NCBI GenBank assembly: GCA_017303555.1
Contig: JAFLCN010000019.1
Span: 1 to 64,000 of the forward strand
Length of the DNA stretch: 64,000 nucleotides
Direction of reading: 5' to 3'
DNA from: Planctomycetota bacterium
GTDB taxonomy: Bacteria > Planctomycetota > Phycisphaerae > Phycisphaerales > UBA1924
Both the position numbers and the translations under genes were made by a program. A model generated the notes under the pieces. It was not told where the DNA came from and made no database searches. It worked only from the letters and a program-made list of their open reading frames with translations. Positions 24,234-31,313 of this stretch are shown here, one piece after another; positions within the stretch are counted from its first letter, which is position 1; each line of letters opens with the position of its first letter.

Positions 24234-25997
24234 TCAAAGTTCAACGATCTGCATGTCGGTACGCGTCGCGGCCGAAGGAACCGGCGAACGAACCTCGGCG
24301 AACACCGCGAGAGCGGGGAACTGCTTCACCATCTCCGTCCGAGTGTCCGCGGCATTGAACGCACGGGCCCGGGGCGGCGCGATCGTCACGCCCGCCGCGA
24401 CCTGGCCGACGGTCGTGTTCACGATCACGGTTTCCAGATCCCGCATTTCCAGAGGCACGCGTGTGAACTCCGCCTCGAGATCGAGGGCGATCTGACCTTC
24501 CGTCTTCGCGAGCTCGATCACCGGAATCGCCTGCTCGAACGCTTGAAGCACGTTCTGCCAGTTCTCGAAAGTCCCGGCCTTCTCCGCCCACGTCGCGCCG
24601 GGGATCAGCACGTCGCACGAATCAACCAGCGAGGTCAGCAGCGTATCGATCAGCACCGTGTACTTGCCGGAAAGCGACGAGCCGAGCTCGGGCGTGATCC
24701 AGTCGCTCGGGTAGTTGCCCGTGACGATCACCGCGCCCACATCGCTCCGTCCGCTGCCCTGGCCGAGCGCCTTGAGGAAGTCGCCGAACTCAAGCACTCC
24801 GGCACCCATCGCGCCGAGCACGCGACGCACGCCCCGGGCGTTTGGAGCTTTCTCGGCCGAGATCACAAACGCGTTCTTGTCGCCAGCCTTCGCGCCGACC
24901 GGATAGACCTTGTCCTCGCCCTTGCGCGGCACCGGCCCGACGCCCAGAATCGCCTTCGGATCGATCTGCCGCGCCAGCCGCGCCAGCAAGTACGCATCCT
25001 CGCATGAGAGCATCGGGCTCACCAGCAGTGCCAGACGCTTGCCACCCTCCATCGCCTTCTTGATGCCGCTGATCGCAACTTCGTACGCCCGCGTGTAGTC
25101 GCTCTCGACCAGCGTGCCGAACTGGCGGCGCAGGGGCGTTCGCAGTCGCTTCTCGCTGTGGACAAACTTCCAGCCGTAGCGGACCTCGTCGGTGATCCAC
25201 CACTTGTTGATCGCCATGTTGTCGCGGGGCTTGATGCGGTAGATCTTGCCTTCGTTGTGCTCGATATTGATGTTGTCGCCGCTGGCGGTGATGCCGTCGA
25301 TGCTGGGCGTGTTCTTCAGGAACCACACACGCTGTGCGAACAGGAAGTCCTTGTCGAGAAGAGCCCCCACCGGGCAGAGATCGATCACGTTGCTGGCGAG
25401 TTCGTTCTCGAGCGCGATGCCGGGGAAGAGATCGATCTCTTCCTTGTTGCCTCGCCCTTGCACGCTCAACTCCGCAGTCCCCGTCACTTCGCGCGTGAAG
25501 CGCACGCAGCGCGTGCACATGATGCACCGATCGCTGTAGAGATAGACATGCGGGCCGAGGTCCTTCTTGGGCTGCTTGACCTTCTGCTCTTCAAACCGCG
25601 AGACGCCCCGACCGAATTCGTACGAGTAATCCTGCAGGAAGCACTCGCCCGCCTGATCGCACACCGGACAATCCAGCGGGTGGTTGATCAGCAGATACTC
25701 CATCACCGCCTTCTGATTCGCCACGCTCTTGGGGCTGTCGGTGTAGACGACCGCGCCGTCCGTCGCGGGCGTCTGGCAGGTCGGCTGGAGCTTGCCGCCC
25801 ATCTGCGCCGTGAGCTGCCCTGACTTCGCGTCCGGTGACCAGATTTCACCCAGACAGATGCGGCAGCTCGCCACAATCGAGAGCCCGTCGTGGTAGCAGT
25901 ACTGCGGGATGTTCACGCCGTTGGCGTTGGCAACCTGCAGGATCGTCTGTCCGGGGGTGAAGTCGCACTTCTTCCCGTTGATGGTGATGGTCGGCAT
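24234..25997 (-). CDS. nuoG: NADH-quinone oxidoreductase subunit G-like Fe-S protein
   Basis: 587 aa. Carries electrons in the peripheral arm of complex I. The N-terminal 2Fe-2S ferredoxin domain shows Cys-Tyr-His-Asp...Cys-Arg-Ile-Cys and a later Cys. Then comes the His-Cys3 site (His-Pro-Leu-Asp-Cys-Pro-Val-Cys-Asp-Gln-Ala-Gly-Glu-Cys) and the 4Fe-4S cluster Cys-Ile-Met-Cys-Thr-Arg-Cys...Cys-Pro. The molybdopterin-like domain is present but short (total 587 aa against about 700-900 in typical NuoG). ATG 25997 chosen (Met-Pro-Thr-Ile-Thr-Ile). No other nuo genes are visible in the window. A small membrane gene follows. Confidence 0.88.
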   Translation of the reverse strand: MPTITINGKKCDFTPGQTILQVANANGVNIPQYCYHDGLSIVASCRICLGEIWSPDAKSGQLTAQMGGKLQPTCQTPATDGAVVYTDSPKSVANQKAVMEYLLINHPLDCPVCDQAGECFLQDYSYEFGRGVSRFEEQKVKQPKKDLGPHVYLYSDRCIMCTRCVRFTREVTGTAELSVQGRGNKEEIDLFPGIALENELASNVIDLCPVGALLDKDFLFAQRVWFLKNTPSIDGITASGDNINIEHNEGKIYRIKPRDNMAINKWWITDEVRYGWKFVHSEKRLRTPLRRQFGTLVESDYTRAYEVAISGIKKAMEGGKRLALLVSPMLSCEDAYLLARLARQIDPKAILGVGPVPRKGEDKVYPVGAKAGDKNAFVISAEKAPNARGVRRVLGAMGAGVLEFGDFLKALGQGSGRSDVGAVIVTGNYPSDWITPELGSSLSGKYTVLIDTLLTSLVDSCDVLIPGATWAEKAGTFENWQNVLQAFEQAIPVIELAKTEGQIALDLEAEFTRVPLEMRDLETVIVNTTVGQVAAGVTIAPPRARAFNAADTRTEMVKQFPALAVFAEVRSPVPSAATRTDMQIVEL

Positions 25998-26141
25998 GTT
26001 CGCCCCGATGGTAGCGAGATCGGCACGGGGCAAGGCCGGGTGTTTTTCCGGACTGTGAAGCTGGATCGCGTCTGCCGCCCCGGCTGTTTATGACCGCCGC
26101 CCCGGGCCAGAATCGTCCCCCGGCGATCTCGATTCTTCGCG

Positions 26142-26193
26142 TTCCTTCCCCTCGCGAGGCAGGGTTGAGCTGTCCGCCATTCCACGGAAGGAA
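26142..26193 (+). promoter_or_regulatory. Shine-Dalgarno-sequestering leader of the 26.2-kb surface-protein gene
   Basis: TTCCTTCC (26142-26149) is an exact complement of GGAAGGAA (26186-26193), which is the ribosome binding site of the gene starting at 26199. The segment TCCACGGAAGG at 26181-26191 recurs at 28544-28554, in both cases 18 bases before the ATG. Pairing is seen in sequence; control of translation is inferred. Confidence 0.5.
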
Positions 26194-26198
26194 GAGAA

Positions 26199-27098
26199 AT
26201 GAACCGCTTTGCCATCGCTGGTTTCCTGACGATCTCGGCCGGGGCGTTGACCGCTTCGGCCGCCCCCACGATCTATGCCGCCAAGAGCGCGGGCACGACC
26301 ACGGTCCTTCACGGTGGAGACCGCGAGCTCACGTCGCTCGCGTTCAGCGGCACATCCTCGACCATGACCGGCGCCGACTTTCTCCGTTGGAACTCCGGCA
26401 GCCTGACCAACAACGCGGGCACGTTCGGCTGGACCGACCTGGTGCCCCGCGATGTCAACAGCGCCAACGTCTACACCGGCAACCCCGATCGCACCGACGC
26501 CTCGACGCCCATGCCCGCTGAAGCCTCCAAAAAGGGCACGATGCGCGATGTTTTCGGCTCGTTCGGCGGCCCCACCCCCTACAAGAACATGTCCTACATC
26601 ATCGATGGAGAGGACAGCGGCGCGTACCACTTCGACCTGCTCTTCGCCGCGGGCCAGCGCCTCAGCGCCGACAACGACGGCTCCACAGTCGAACTCAGCA
26701 TCCTCGAGCGGGGCGGCAACAGCGACTTCAATGTTTACGGAATCAACGCCGACGGCTCGCTCACCGGCCCGATGTTTGTGAATCGATCCACGGGCGGAAG
26801 CGCCGGCTGGTCGATCGACACGCTCGAGATCGGCGGCACCCAAGCCGTCGTAGGCTTCGGTATTTCTCTTGATGCCGCCTGGCAGAATCTCAAAGGCTTC
26901 CGGATCGAGGCGAAGAACGGATTCAACGGTCCCGACATTGTCGCGGTTGGAACCTCGCAGACTTCACCGTCGCCGATCGTGCCCGCACCCGCCTCCATCG
27001 GATTGCTGGGAGCGCTGTCTGTTCTCGGGTGCGGACGTCGTCGCCGTGGCGAAAAGCCGAGTTCGGATCGCGCTTGCGCGGCGAGCGAAAAAGAGTAG
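26199..27098 (+). CDS. exosortase-type (PEP-CTERM-like) surface protein
   Basis: 299 aa. Signal peptide to about residue 21 (Ala-Ser-Ala-Ala). The mature part is beta-rich, Gly/Ser/Asn-rich and low in Cys. Near the C-terminus Val-Pro-Ala-Pro-Ala-Ser-Ile-Gly is followed by a hydrophobic helix and Cys-Gly-Arg-Arg-Arg-Arg, which fits PEP-CTERM-type sorting signals. About 17 residues after the Arg run are unusual, since most signals end there. Start ATG has the GGAAGGAAGAG site. Likely exported and anchored at the cell surface; ligand unknown. Confidence 0.72.
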   Translation: MNRFAIAGFLTISAGALTASAAPTIYAAKSAGTTTVLHGGDRELTSLAFSGTSSTMTGADFLRWNSGSLTNNAGTFGWTDLVPRDVNSANVYTGNPDRTDASTPMPAEASKKGTMRDVFGSFGGPTPYKNMSYIIDGEDSGAYHFDLLFAAGQRLSADNDGSTVELSILERGGNSDFNVYGINADGSLTGPMFVNRSTGGSAGWSIDTLEIGGTQAVVGFGISLDAAWQNLKGFRIEAKNGFNGPDIVAVGTSQTSPSPIVPAPASIGLLGALSVLGCGRRRRGEKPSSDRACAASEKE

Positions 27099-27450
27099 TT
27101 ATAAGACGTTTCCAGGGCTTTTTCGGGTCGAAAAATGTCCCATAACGAACAGAACTCTACCGACCAATCAACCGTGCGGAAGTGCCTGAAAACAAAGATT
27201 TTACCGATCATCGCGTCACAACGACCGAGAACCAAAATGACCGAGAAACAGGTGAACTCAAAAATGCCAGCAAAATTGCCCCCTGAAGCAAGAAATTCTA
27301 CTTGGCGCGACATGTGAGTCCGCTTAGTATGCAGTGGTTGGGAGAGTCGAGAGAGACACCGCTGCTTTCCGGGGCGGCGAAAGGACGAAACGAGTATTGG
27401 TCTCTCTCGGCAAAGCGGGGCGAAATCTTTTCGCCTCTATCTACTGAGAT
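27099..27450. other. AT-richer intergenic region without a gene
   Basis: No credible coding frame is seen. This is the most AT-rich stretch of the surface-protein cluster and is followed by the structured leader at 27451-27545. No clear terminator follows the 26.2-kb gene. It probably holds the promoter of the 27.6-kb gene, but I could not pick one out with confidence. Confidence 0.4.
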
Positions 27451-27545
27451 CGTGCATGACGCACGGATCGGTGGGGACGTCCGGGAGGGAAGCGGTCACG
27501 CACAGTGCGTGACGACCGGTGATCGAGAGAGAGAGAGAGACCCAA
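27451..27545 (+). promoter_or_regulatory. structured leader with two hairpins and a GA tract
   Basis: CGTGC (27451-27455) pairs with GCACG (27461-27465). 27495-27513 is a 19-base perfect palindrome (GTCACGCAC, A, GTGCGTGAC) able to form a 7-bp stem. A GA-repeat tract follows at 27522-27541. The two hairpins share the ACGCAC element. All lie in the 5' leader of the gene starting at 27568. Confidence 0.45.
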
Positions 27546-27567
27546 TGTGGGGCCCTTAGGAGGGGAT

Positions 27568-28239
27568 ATGAAGAATTTGAAGTTTGCTGCCTTTGCTGGA
27601 CTTGCTGGCGTTTGCTCGCTGGCTTCTGCTGCCACGGTTCAAGCCACGTACATCGACACCAACCCGGGCGTCTGGGGCATGGTGTCGCTTGACAGCGGCG
27701 GTTCGTTCATGGGCCCGGTGAAGGCCGGCCAGTTCAACTGGAACCGCACGGGCGGCGACTACACGGGCCTCACCGGCACGTTCGCCACCTTCTGCATCGA
27801 AGTTCACCAGGACATCTTCCCGGGGAACAATTACACCTACGACGTGAACACCGTCTCCAACGCGCCGCTCCCGGTCAACATCCTGTACGGGACGCCGATG
27901 GGTGCGATCAAGGCCGACAAGATCTCGGAGCTCTATGGCCGCTTCTTCGGTGGTCTCTCGACCAACGACCAGTACGCCGCCTTCCAGCTCGCGATCTGGG
28001 ACTTCGTCTATGACGGTGGCGGCAGCGTCGGCACCGGCGTCTTCCAGGCTTCGGGCTTCGGCGCCGCGATGGCGCTGGCCGATGCGTGGATCGCCGCGGT
28101 CGATGGCACGGGCCCCCGCATGGCGGGTCTCGGCGCCCTGTCGAGCGATGACTGGCAGGATCAGATCTTCACCCCGGCCCCGGGCGCTCTCGCCCTGATC
28201 GGCCTCGGCGGTCTGGTCGCGACGCGTCGTCGCCGCTAA
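27568..28239 (+). CDS. exosortase-type surface protein with thioester-domain-like motifs (paralogue 1)
   Basis: 223 aa, ATG 27568 with an AGGAGGGG site. Signal peptide to about Ala22. Residues Phe-Cys76-Ile-Glu-Val and Phe-Gln140-Leu-Ala-Ile-Trp match by eye the Cys and the TQxAIW Gln that form internal thioesters in Gram-positive surface adhesins. The C-terminus Pro-Ala-Pro-Gly-Ala-Leu, a helix and Arg-Arg-Arg-Arg is a textbook sorting signal. The protein resembles the 28.6-kb gene product along its whole length. A strong terminator follows. A covalent-adhesion role is inferred. Confidence 0.75.
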   Translation: MKNLKFAAFAGLAGVCSLASAATVQATYIDTNPGVWGMVSLDSGGSFMGPVKAGQFNWNRTGGDYTGLTGTFATFCIEVHQDIFPGNNYTYDVNTVSNAPLPVNILYGTPMGAIKADKISELYGRFFGGLSTNDQYAAFQLAIWDFVYDGGGSVGTGVFQASGFGAAMALADAWIAAVDGTGPRMAGLGALSSDDWQDQIFTPAPGALALIGLGGLVATRRRR

Positions 28240-28312
28240 TTGAAACCAAGCCGGGTCGCGATGGCCGATCGGCCAAATCCGTTTCGCATCGCGATCCGCT
28301 TACGAATCCGAG

Positions 28313-28346
28313 AAGAGCCCGCTCACTGCGGGCTCTTTTCTTTTTT
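28313..28346 (+). terminator. rho-independent terminator after paralogue 1
   Basis: A perfect 10-bp stem (28313-28322 with 28328-28337), a 5-base loop and a T-rich run to 28346 follow the 27.6-kb gene. The rest of 28240-28502 has no gene. Confidence 0.92.
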
Positions 28347-28502
28347 ACCGGCCCACCACCCTCACCCCAACCCCACGTTTTTCCGGACCCTCGACTCGAC
28401 GTCCGCAGAACCGGTCGGCGCACCCGGCACAACTGTTCCCGCGTTGCATCGATCGCTCAGTTCATCACCCGATTGGTCGCAAAGCGGTCCGCCGCACTCC
28501 AT

Positions 28503-28559
28503 GTTTCCCTTGACGGTCGCCGGTGCTCCGGCACGACCGTCAATCCACGGAAGGGAAAC
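28503..28559 (+). promoter_or_regulatory. long Shine-Dalgarno-sequestering hairpin of paralogue 2
   Basis: GTTTCCC (28503-28509) pairs with GGGAAAC (28553-28559). TTGACGGTC (28510-28518) pairs with GACCGTCAA (28535-28543). GCCGG (28519-28523) pairs with CCGGC (28528-28532) around a TGCT loop. Together these form one long hairpin whose base hides the AAGGGA ribosome binding site just before the ATG at 28562. The pairing is exact; translational control is inferred. Confidence 0.65.
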
Positions 28560-28561
28560 AC

Positions 28562-29260
28562 ATGAAGACGCGCATCACAAACCTGTTTGTTCCGACACTT
28601 GCTCTCTCTGCCGTCTGCGGCAGCGCTCTCGCGGCCGACACGGTCCGCGCCACCTTCAATAGCGTTTCGCCCGGCGTTTCCTGCGAATTCTCGACCAACT
28701 CGGGTGGTTCGTGGACCGGTACGCAGGCCGGGAGCATGAACTGGACCCGAGACAACGTCGCTCCCGGCACGTACGCGGGCCTTCAGGGCAATTTCAGCAG
28801 CTTCTGTATCGAAGTGACGCAGCATGTTGCGTTCGGCGGAACGTATACGTACGACGTCACGATGACGCCGAACGCTCCCACGCCCGACATCAACTTCAAC
28901 CTGCCGATGGGCAACACCAAGGCCTCGCAGCTTTCGGAACTCTTTGGCCGTTACTACAGCAGCCTCGCGGGCAACACCGACTTTGGCGCCTTCCAGATGG
29001 CCGTCTGGGAAATCGTGTACGACACGGGCACGGATGTGAATGCCGGCGTCTTCCAGATCCGCAACGCCGTGCCGTCCGAGACGCTTGCCAATATGTGGCT
29101 TGGCTCGCTCGATGGCTCGGGCCCGATGATGGGCGGCTTGTTTGCCCTGTCGAACCGTGAAGTGCAGGACCAGATCGTGCCGGGCCCCGGCGTGCTCGCC
29201 CTGGCGGGTGCGGGCGGGCTGCTCGTGACCCGGCGCCGCCGCTCGTCCGAGAACGCGTAA
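28562..29260 (+). CDS. exosortase-type surface protein with thioester-domain-like motifs (paralogue 2)
   Basis: 232 aa, ATG 28562. Signal peptide to about Ala24. It shares with paralogue 1 the pattern Gly-Ser...Phe-Cys82-Ile-Glu-Val, Gly-x-x-Tyr-Thr-Tyr-Asp-Val, Ser-Glu-Leu-Phe/Tyr-Gly-Arg and Phe-Gln145-Met-Ala-Val-Trp. Cys82 and Gln145 sit where a thioester would form. The sorting signal is Pro-Gly-Pro-Gly-Val-Leu, helix, Arg-Arg-Arg-Arg, then six residues. Tandem duplication of these two genes is clear. The leader hairpin above likely controls translation. Function unknown; surface attachment is the best guess. Confidence 0.75.
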   Translation: MKTRITNLFVPTLALSAVCGSALAADTVRATFNSVSPGVSCEFSTNSGGSWTGTQAGSMNWTRDNVAPGTYAGLQGNFSSFCIEVTQHVAFGGTYTYDVTMTPNAPTPDINFNLPMGNTKASQLSELFGRYYSSLAGNTDFGAFQMAVWEIVYDTGTDVNAGVFQIRNAVPSETLANMWLGSLDGSGPMMGGLFALSNREVQDQIVPGPGVLALAGAGGLLVTRRRRSSENA

Positions 29261-29363
29261 ACGCAGCGAATCATCGCGTGCGTGAGGCGCGAACAACGCT
29301 TCATTCTGTAGTCGGTGATGAGCGGATTCCGCCCGCTCAGGATCGTTCGGCTTGGAAAAAGGC

Positions 29364-29426
29364 GCTGCGAAAGCAGCCGGCCAAGGCGTTGCGAAAGCAA
29401 CAGGTCAGGACGTTGCGAAAGCAACG
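29364..29426 (+). repeat. three tandem GAAA-tetraloop hairpins, 24-nt period
   Basis: Hairpins at 29364-29377 (GCTGC-GAAA-GCAGC), 29388-29401 (GTTGC-GAAA-GCAAC) and 29411-29426 (CGTTGC-GAAA-GCAACG) are spaced exactly 24 bases apart. The first stem differs from the others by compensating C/G for T/A changes at one base pair, which keeps the pairing. They sit in the leader of the gene starting at 29447. Selection for RNA structure is likely. Confidence 0.75.
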
Positions 29427-29446
29427 AGGGAGTGGGAGAGAGAAGT

Positions 29447-30070
29447 ATGAAAAACACGATTTTTGGTCTCGTTGCTGCCGCATCGATTTGCGGCGTCGCG
29501 TCGGCGAATCTGGTTGTGAACGGCGACTTCCAGACCGGCGCGCTCGCGCCTTCGACTTCGTCGTACGCCTTTGACAACACGATGTACCCGCCCGCGACGT
29601 GGAACATCGTGAGCTACGACACGCTGCACGGAAGCTGGGTCGATTTCTACGACCACACGTACGGCGACGAACGCGGCTATTACATGATCGTGAACGGCAC
29701 CGATCAGGGCCTCGGGCCGGCGTGGGCTCAGACCGTTTCGGTCACCGCAAACACCGACTACACCTTTTCGGGCTGGTTCGCGACGCTCATCCAGCTCGCA
29801 CCCGCCTCGCTCGAGTTCCGCGTGAACGGCGTGACGATCTCGCCGGCGTTCTCCGCGCCCGCGAACGCGGCCACCTGGGAGCAGCGCAGCGTCTCGTTCA
29901 ACAGCGGGAATCTCACCAGTCTCAGCATCGAGATCTGGGACACCAACCAGGTCTTTAGCGGCAACGACTACGCGATCGATGACATCTCGCTCACCGAGGT
30001 TCCGGCACCGGGCCCGGCGGCGCTTGCCGCGGCAGCGGGACTGGTGATGGCGCGTCGCCGTCGCGCCTGA
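29447..30070 (+). CDS. exosortase-type surface protein, carbohydrate-binding-like fold
   Basis: 207 aa, ATG 29447. Signal peptide to about Ala20. The mature part starts Asn-Leu-Val-Val-Asn-Gly-Asp-Phe-Gln-Thr-Gly, the usual opening of galactose-binding/CBM-like beta-sandwich domains in surface proteins. It continues with Trp-Ala-Gln-Thr-Val-Ser-Val and ends Ile-Asp-Asp-Ile-Ser-Leu-Thr, also typical of that fold. Sorting signal: Val-Pro-Ala-Pro-Gly-Pro-Ala, helix, Ala-Arg-Arg-Arg-Arg-Ala. The in-frame upstream extension would translate the hairpin repeats and is rejected. Sugar binding is inferred from fold. Confidence 0.78.
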   Translation: MKNTIFGLVAAASICGVASANLVVNGDFQTGALAPSTSSYAFDNTMYPPATWNIVSYDTLHGSWVDFYDHTYGDERGYYMIVNGTDQGLGPAWAQTVSVTANTDYTFSGWFATLIQLAPASLEFRVNGVTISPAFSAPANAATWEQRSVSFNSGNLTSLSIEIWDTNQVFSGNDYAIDDISLTEVPAPGPAALAAAAGLVMARRRRA

Positions 30071-30094
30071 ACCTGGATGCAATCTCCCCCTTTG

Positions 30095-30114
30095 CCCCGG
30101 CGAACGAGCCGGGG
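30095..30114. terminator. weak bidirectional hairpin between convergent genes
   Basis: A 7-bp GC stem (30095-30101 with 30108-30114) lies between the 29.4-kb surface gene and the convergent TPR gene. The T-tracts on either side are poor, so termination strength is doubtful. Confidence 0.4.
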
Positions 30115-30117
30115 TCA

Positions 30118-31152
30118 TTATTTGGCCTGCTTGTCGCAGCGATCGGCGGCCTTCAGGGCGCCGCCCGCTCGCGAATCGGCCGGGAATCGCGAAGCAAACT
30201 CTCGGTACTCGGCCGCTGCCCTGGTGTACTGCTTGTTCTTTTCGAGTGATTCGGCGAGTGCGAAGCGGCTGTTCATCGCACCGGGGTCGATCTCGACCGC
30301 GCGGGTGTACGCCTCGATTGCACCGGGCGTGTCGCCGAGCGCCTTCTTCGCCTCTCCGGAGAGGAACGACGGTGCGGCGTCGTCGGGCGCCGCGATCTTC
30401 TTGTAGCGTTCGACCACCACGAGAGCGGCGTTGGGATCCTTCTTCTTGTTCAGCAGCAGGCGTGCGTAGCCGCGCATCGCGGCGGACGGGTTTGCGGCCG
30501 GGCTCTTCGAGGCTTCGGCGAGTTGGAACTGTTCTTCGACCTTCGCCCATTCGCCCTTGTCGGCGTAGATGTCGGCGAGCAGCGAACGCCCGAAGAACTC
30601 CCCTTTGCCATCCGGAAGGTTGACGAGCGCGTTGGCCTGCTCTTCCGCCCGCTTGTAGCTTCCGCCGGCATATCCGGGCGCGTTGAGATAAAAGCGGGTC
30701 AGACCGATTCTGGGTTCGATCAGCGTCGAATCCAATGCGATGGCCTTTTCATACTCGCTGCGTCCGGTGCTCGCGATGTTCATCTTCTCGAACATTCCGG
30801 CGTCGTTGATGATTTCAAAGCAGAGAGTTCCGTGCGTGGAGCGATACTCGGCAACATCCGGAAACTCCTGTATCAATGCTTCGACCGCCTGCTTTGCGGC
30901 CTTCCGATCGCCTTTCGAGCGGTCGAAAAGCGCCTTGGCGTAGCGCACGCGAGCATCGCCGGGGCGGGCGGCGACGGCGGCCTTGACGTTCTCCTCGATC
31001 TTGGCGACCTCGGCCGGCGTGATCGGCTTCGAGGACCTGAACTGGACGATGACCGTTTCGATCTCCGCGGCATCTCCGACGTCCGCCCGGGCCACAGATC
31101 CGGCAGTGAAAAGCAGAGAAGCGGCAATCACCGAAGCTGCAATCGATCGCAT
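30118..31152 (-). CDS. exported TPR protein
   Basis: 344 aa. Signal peptide to about residue 23 (Val-Ala-Arg-Ala-Asp). The remainder is a solenoid of tetratricopeptide-like helix pairs; the last repeats (about 265-325: Ala-Lys-Lys-Ala-Leu-Gly-Asp-Thr-Pro-Gly-Ala-Ile-Glu-Ala-Tyr-Thr-Arg-Ala) are classic TPR. Such proteins act as periplasmic scaffolds. A GGAGGA site precedes ATG. It is divergent from the flagellin gene with about 160 bases between. Confidence 0.8.
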   Translation of the reverse strand: MRSIAASVIAASLLFTAGSVARADVGDAAEIETVIVQFRSSKPITPAEVAKIEENVKAAVAARPGDARVRYAKALFDRSKGDRKAAKQAVEALIQEFPDVAEYRSTHGTLCFEIINDAGMFEKMNIASTGRSEYEKAIALDSTLIEPRIGLTRFYLNAPGYAGGSYKRAEEQANALVNLPDGKGEFFGRSLLADIYADKGEWAKVEEQFQLAEASKSPAANPSAAMRGYARLLLNKKKDPNAALVVVERYKKIAAPDDAAPSFLSGEAKKALGDTPGAIEAYTRAVEIDPGAMNSRFALAESLEKNKQYTRAAAEYREFASRFPADSRAGGALKAADRCDKQAK

Positions 31153-31313
31153 GATGTCCTCCAGGAGGTTTGAGAGTACCGGGAGTTCTTGGACTTTGGC
31201 GTGCGGTTCTTGCAGGCCCGAGTACCCGCTTCAAGCTGAATCCGGTGCCCTTCACAGAACCCGACCAGGGGCTCTGCCGATGCCCGGAGGTGGTCCGAGG
31301 GCTTTCCAGTTCG

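Noticed and set aside
23925..25007. 360-codon + strand frame opposite nuoG
   Set aside because: His/Arg-rich antisense shadow of the Fe-S protein gene without any recognisable fold.
27420..27545. c-di-GMP (GEMM) riboswitch
   Set aside because: Hairpins are present but the conserved aptamer blocks are not in order. Kept only as an unnamed leader.
29315..29446. N-terminal coding extension with Arg-Cys-Glu-Ser repeats
   Set aside because: These codons are just the translated hairpin array, and a signal peptide with its own ATG begins at 29447.
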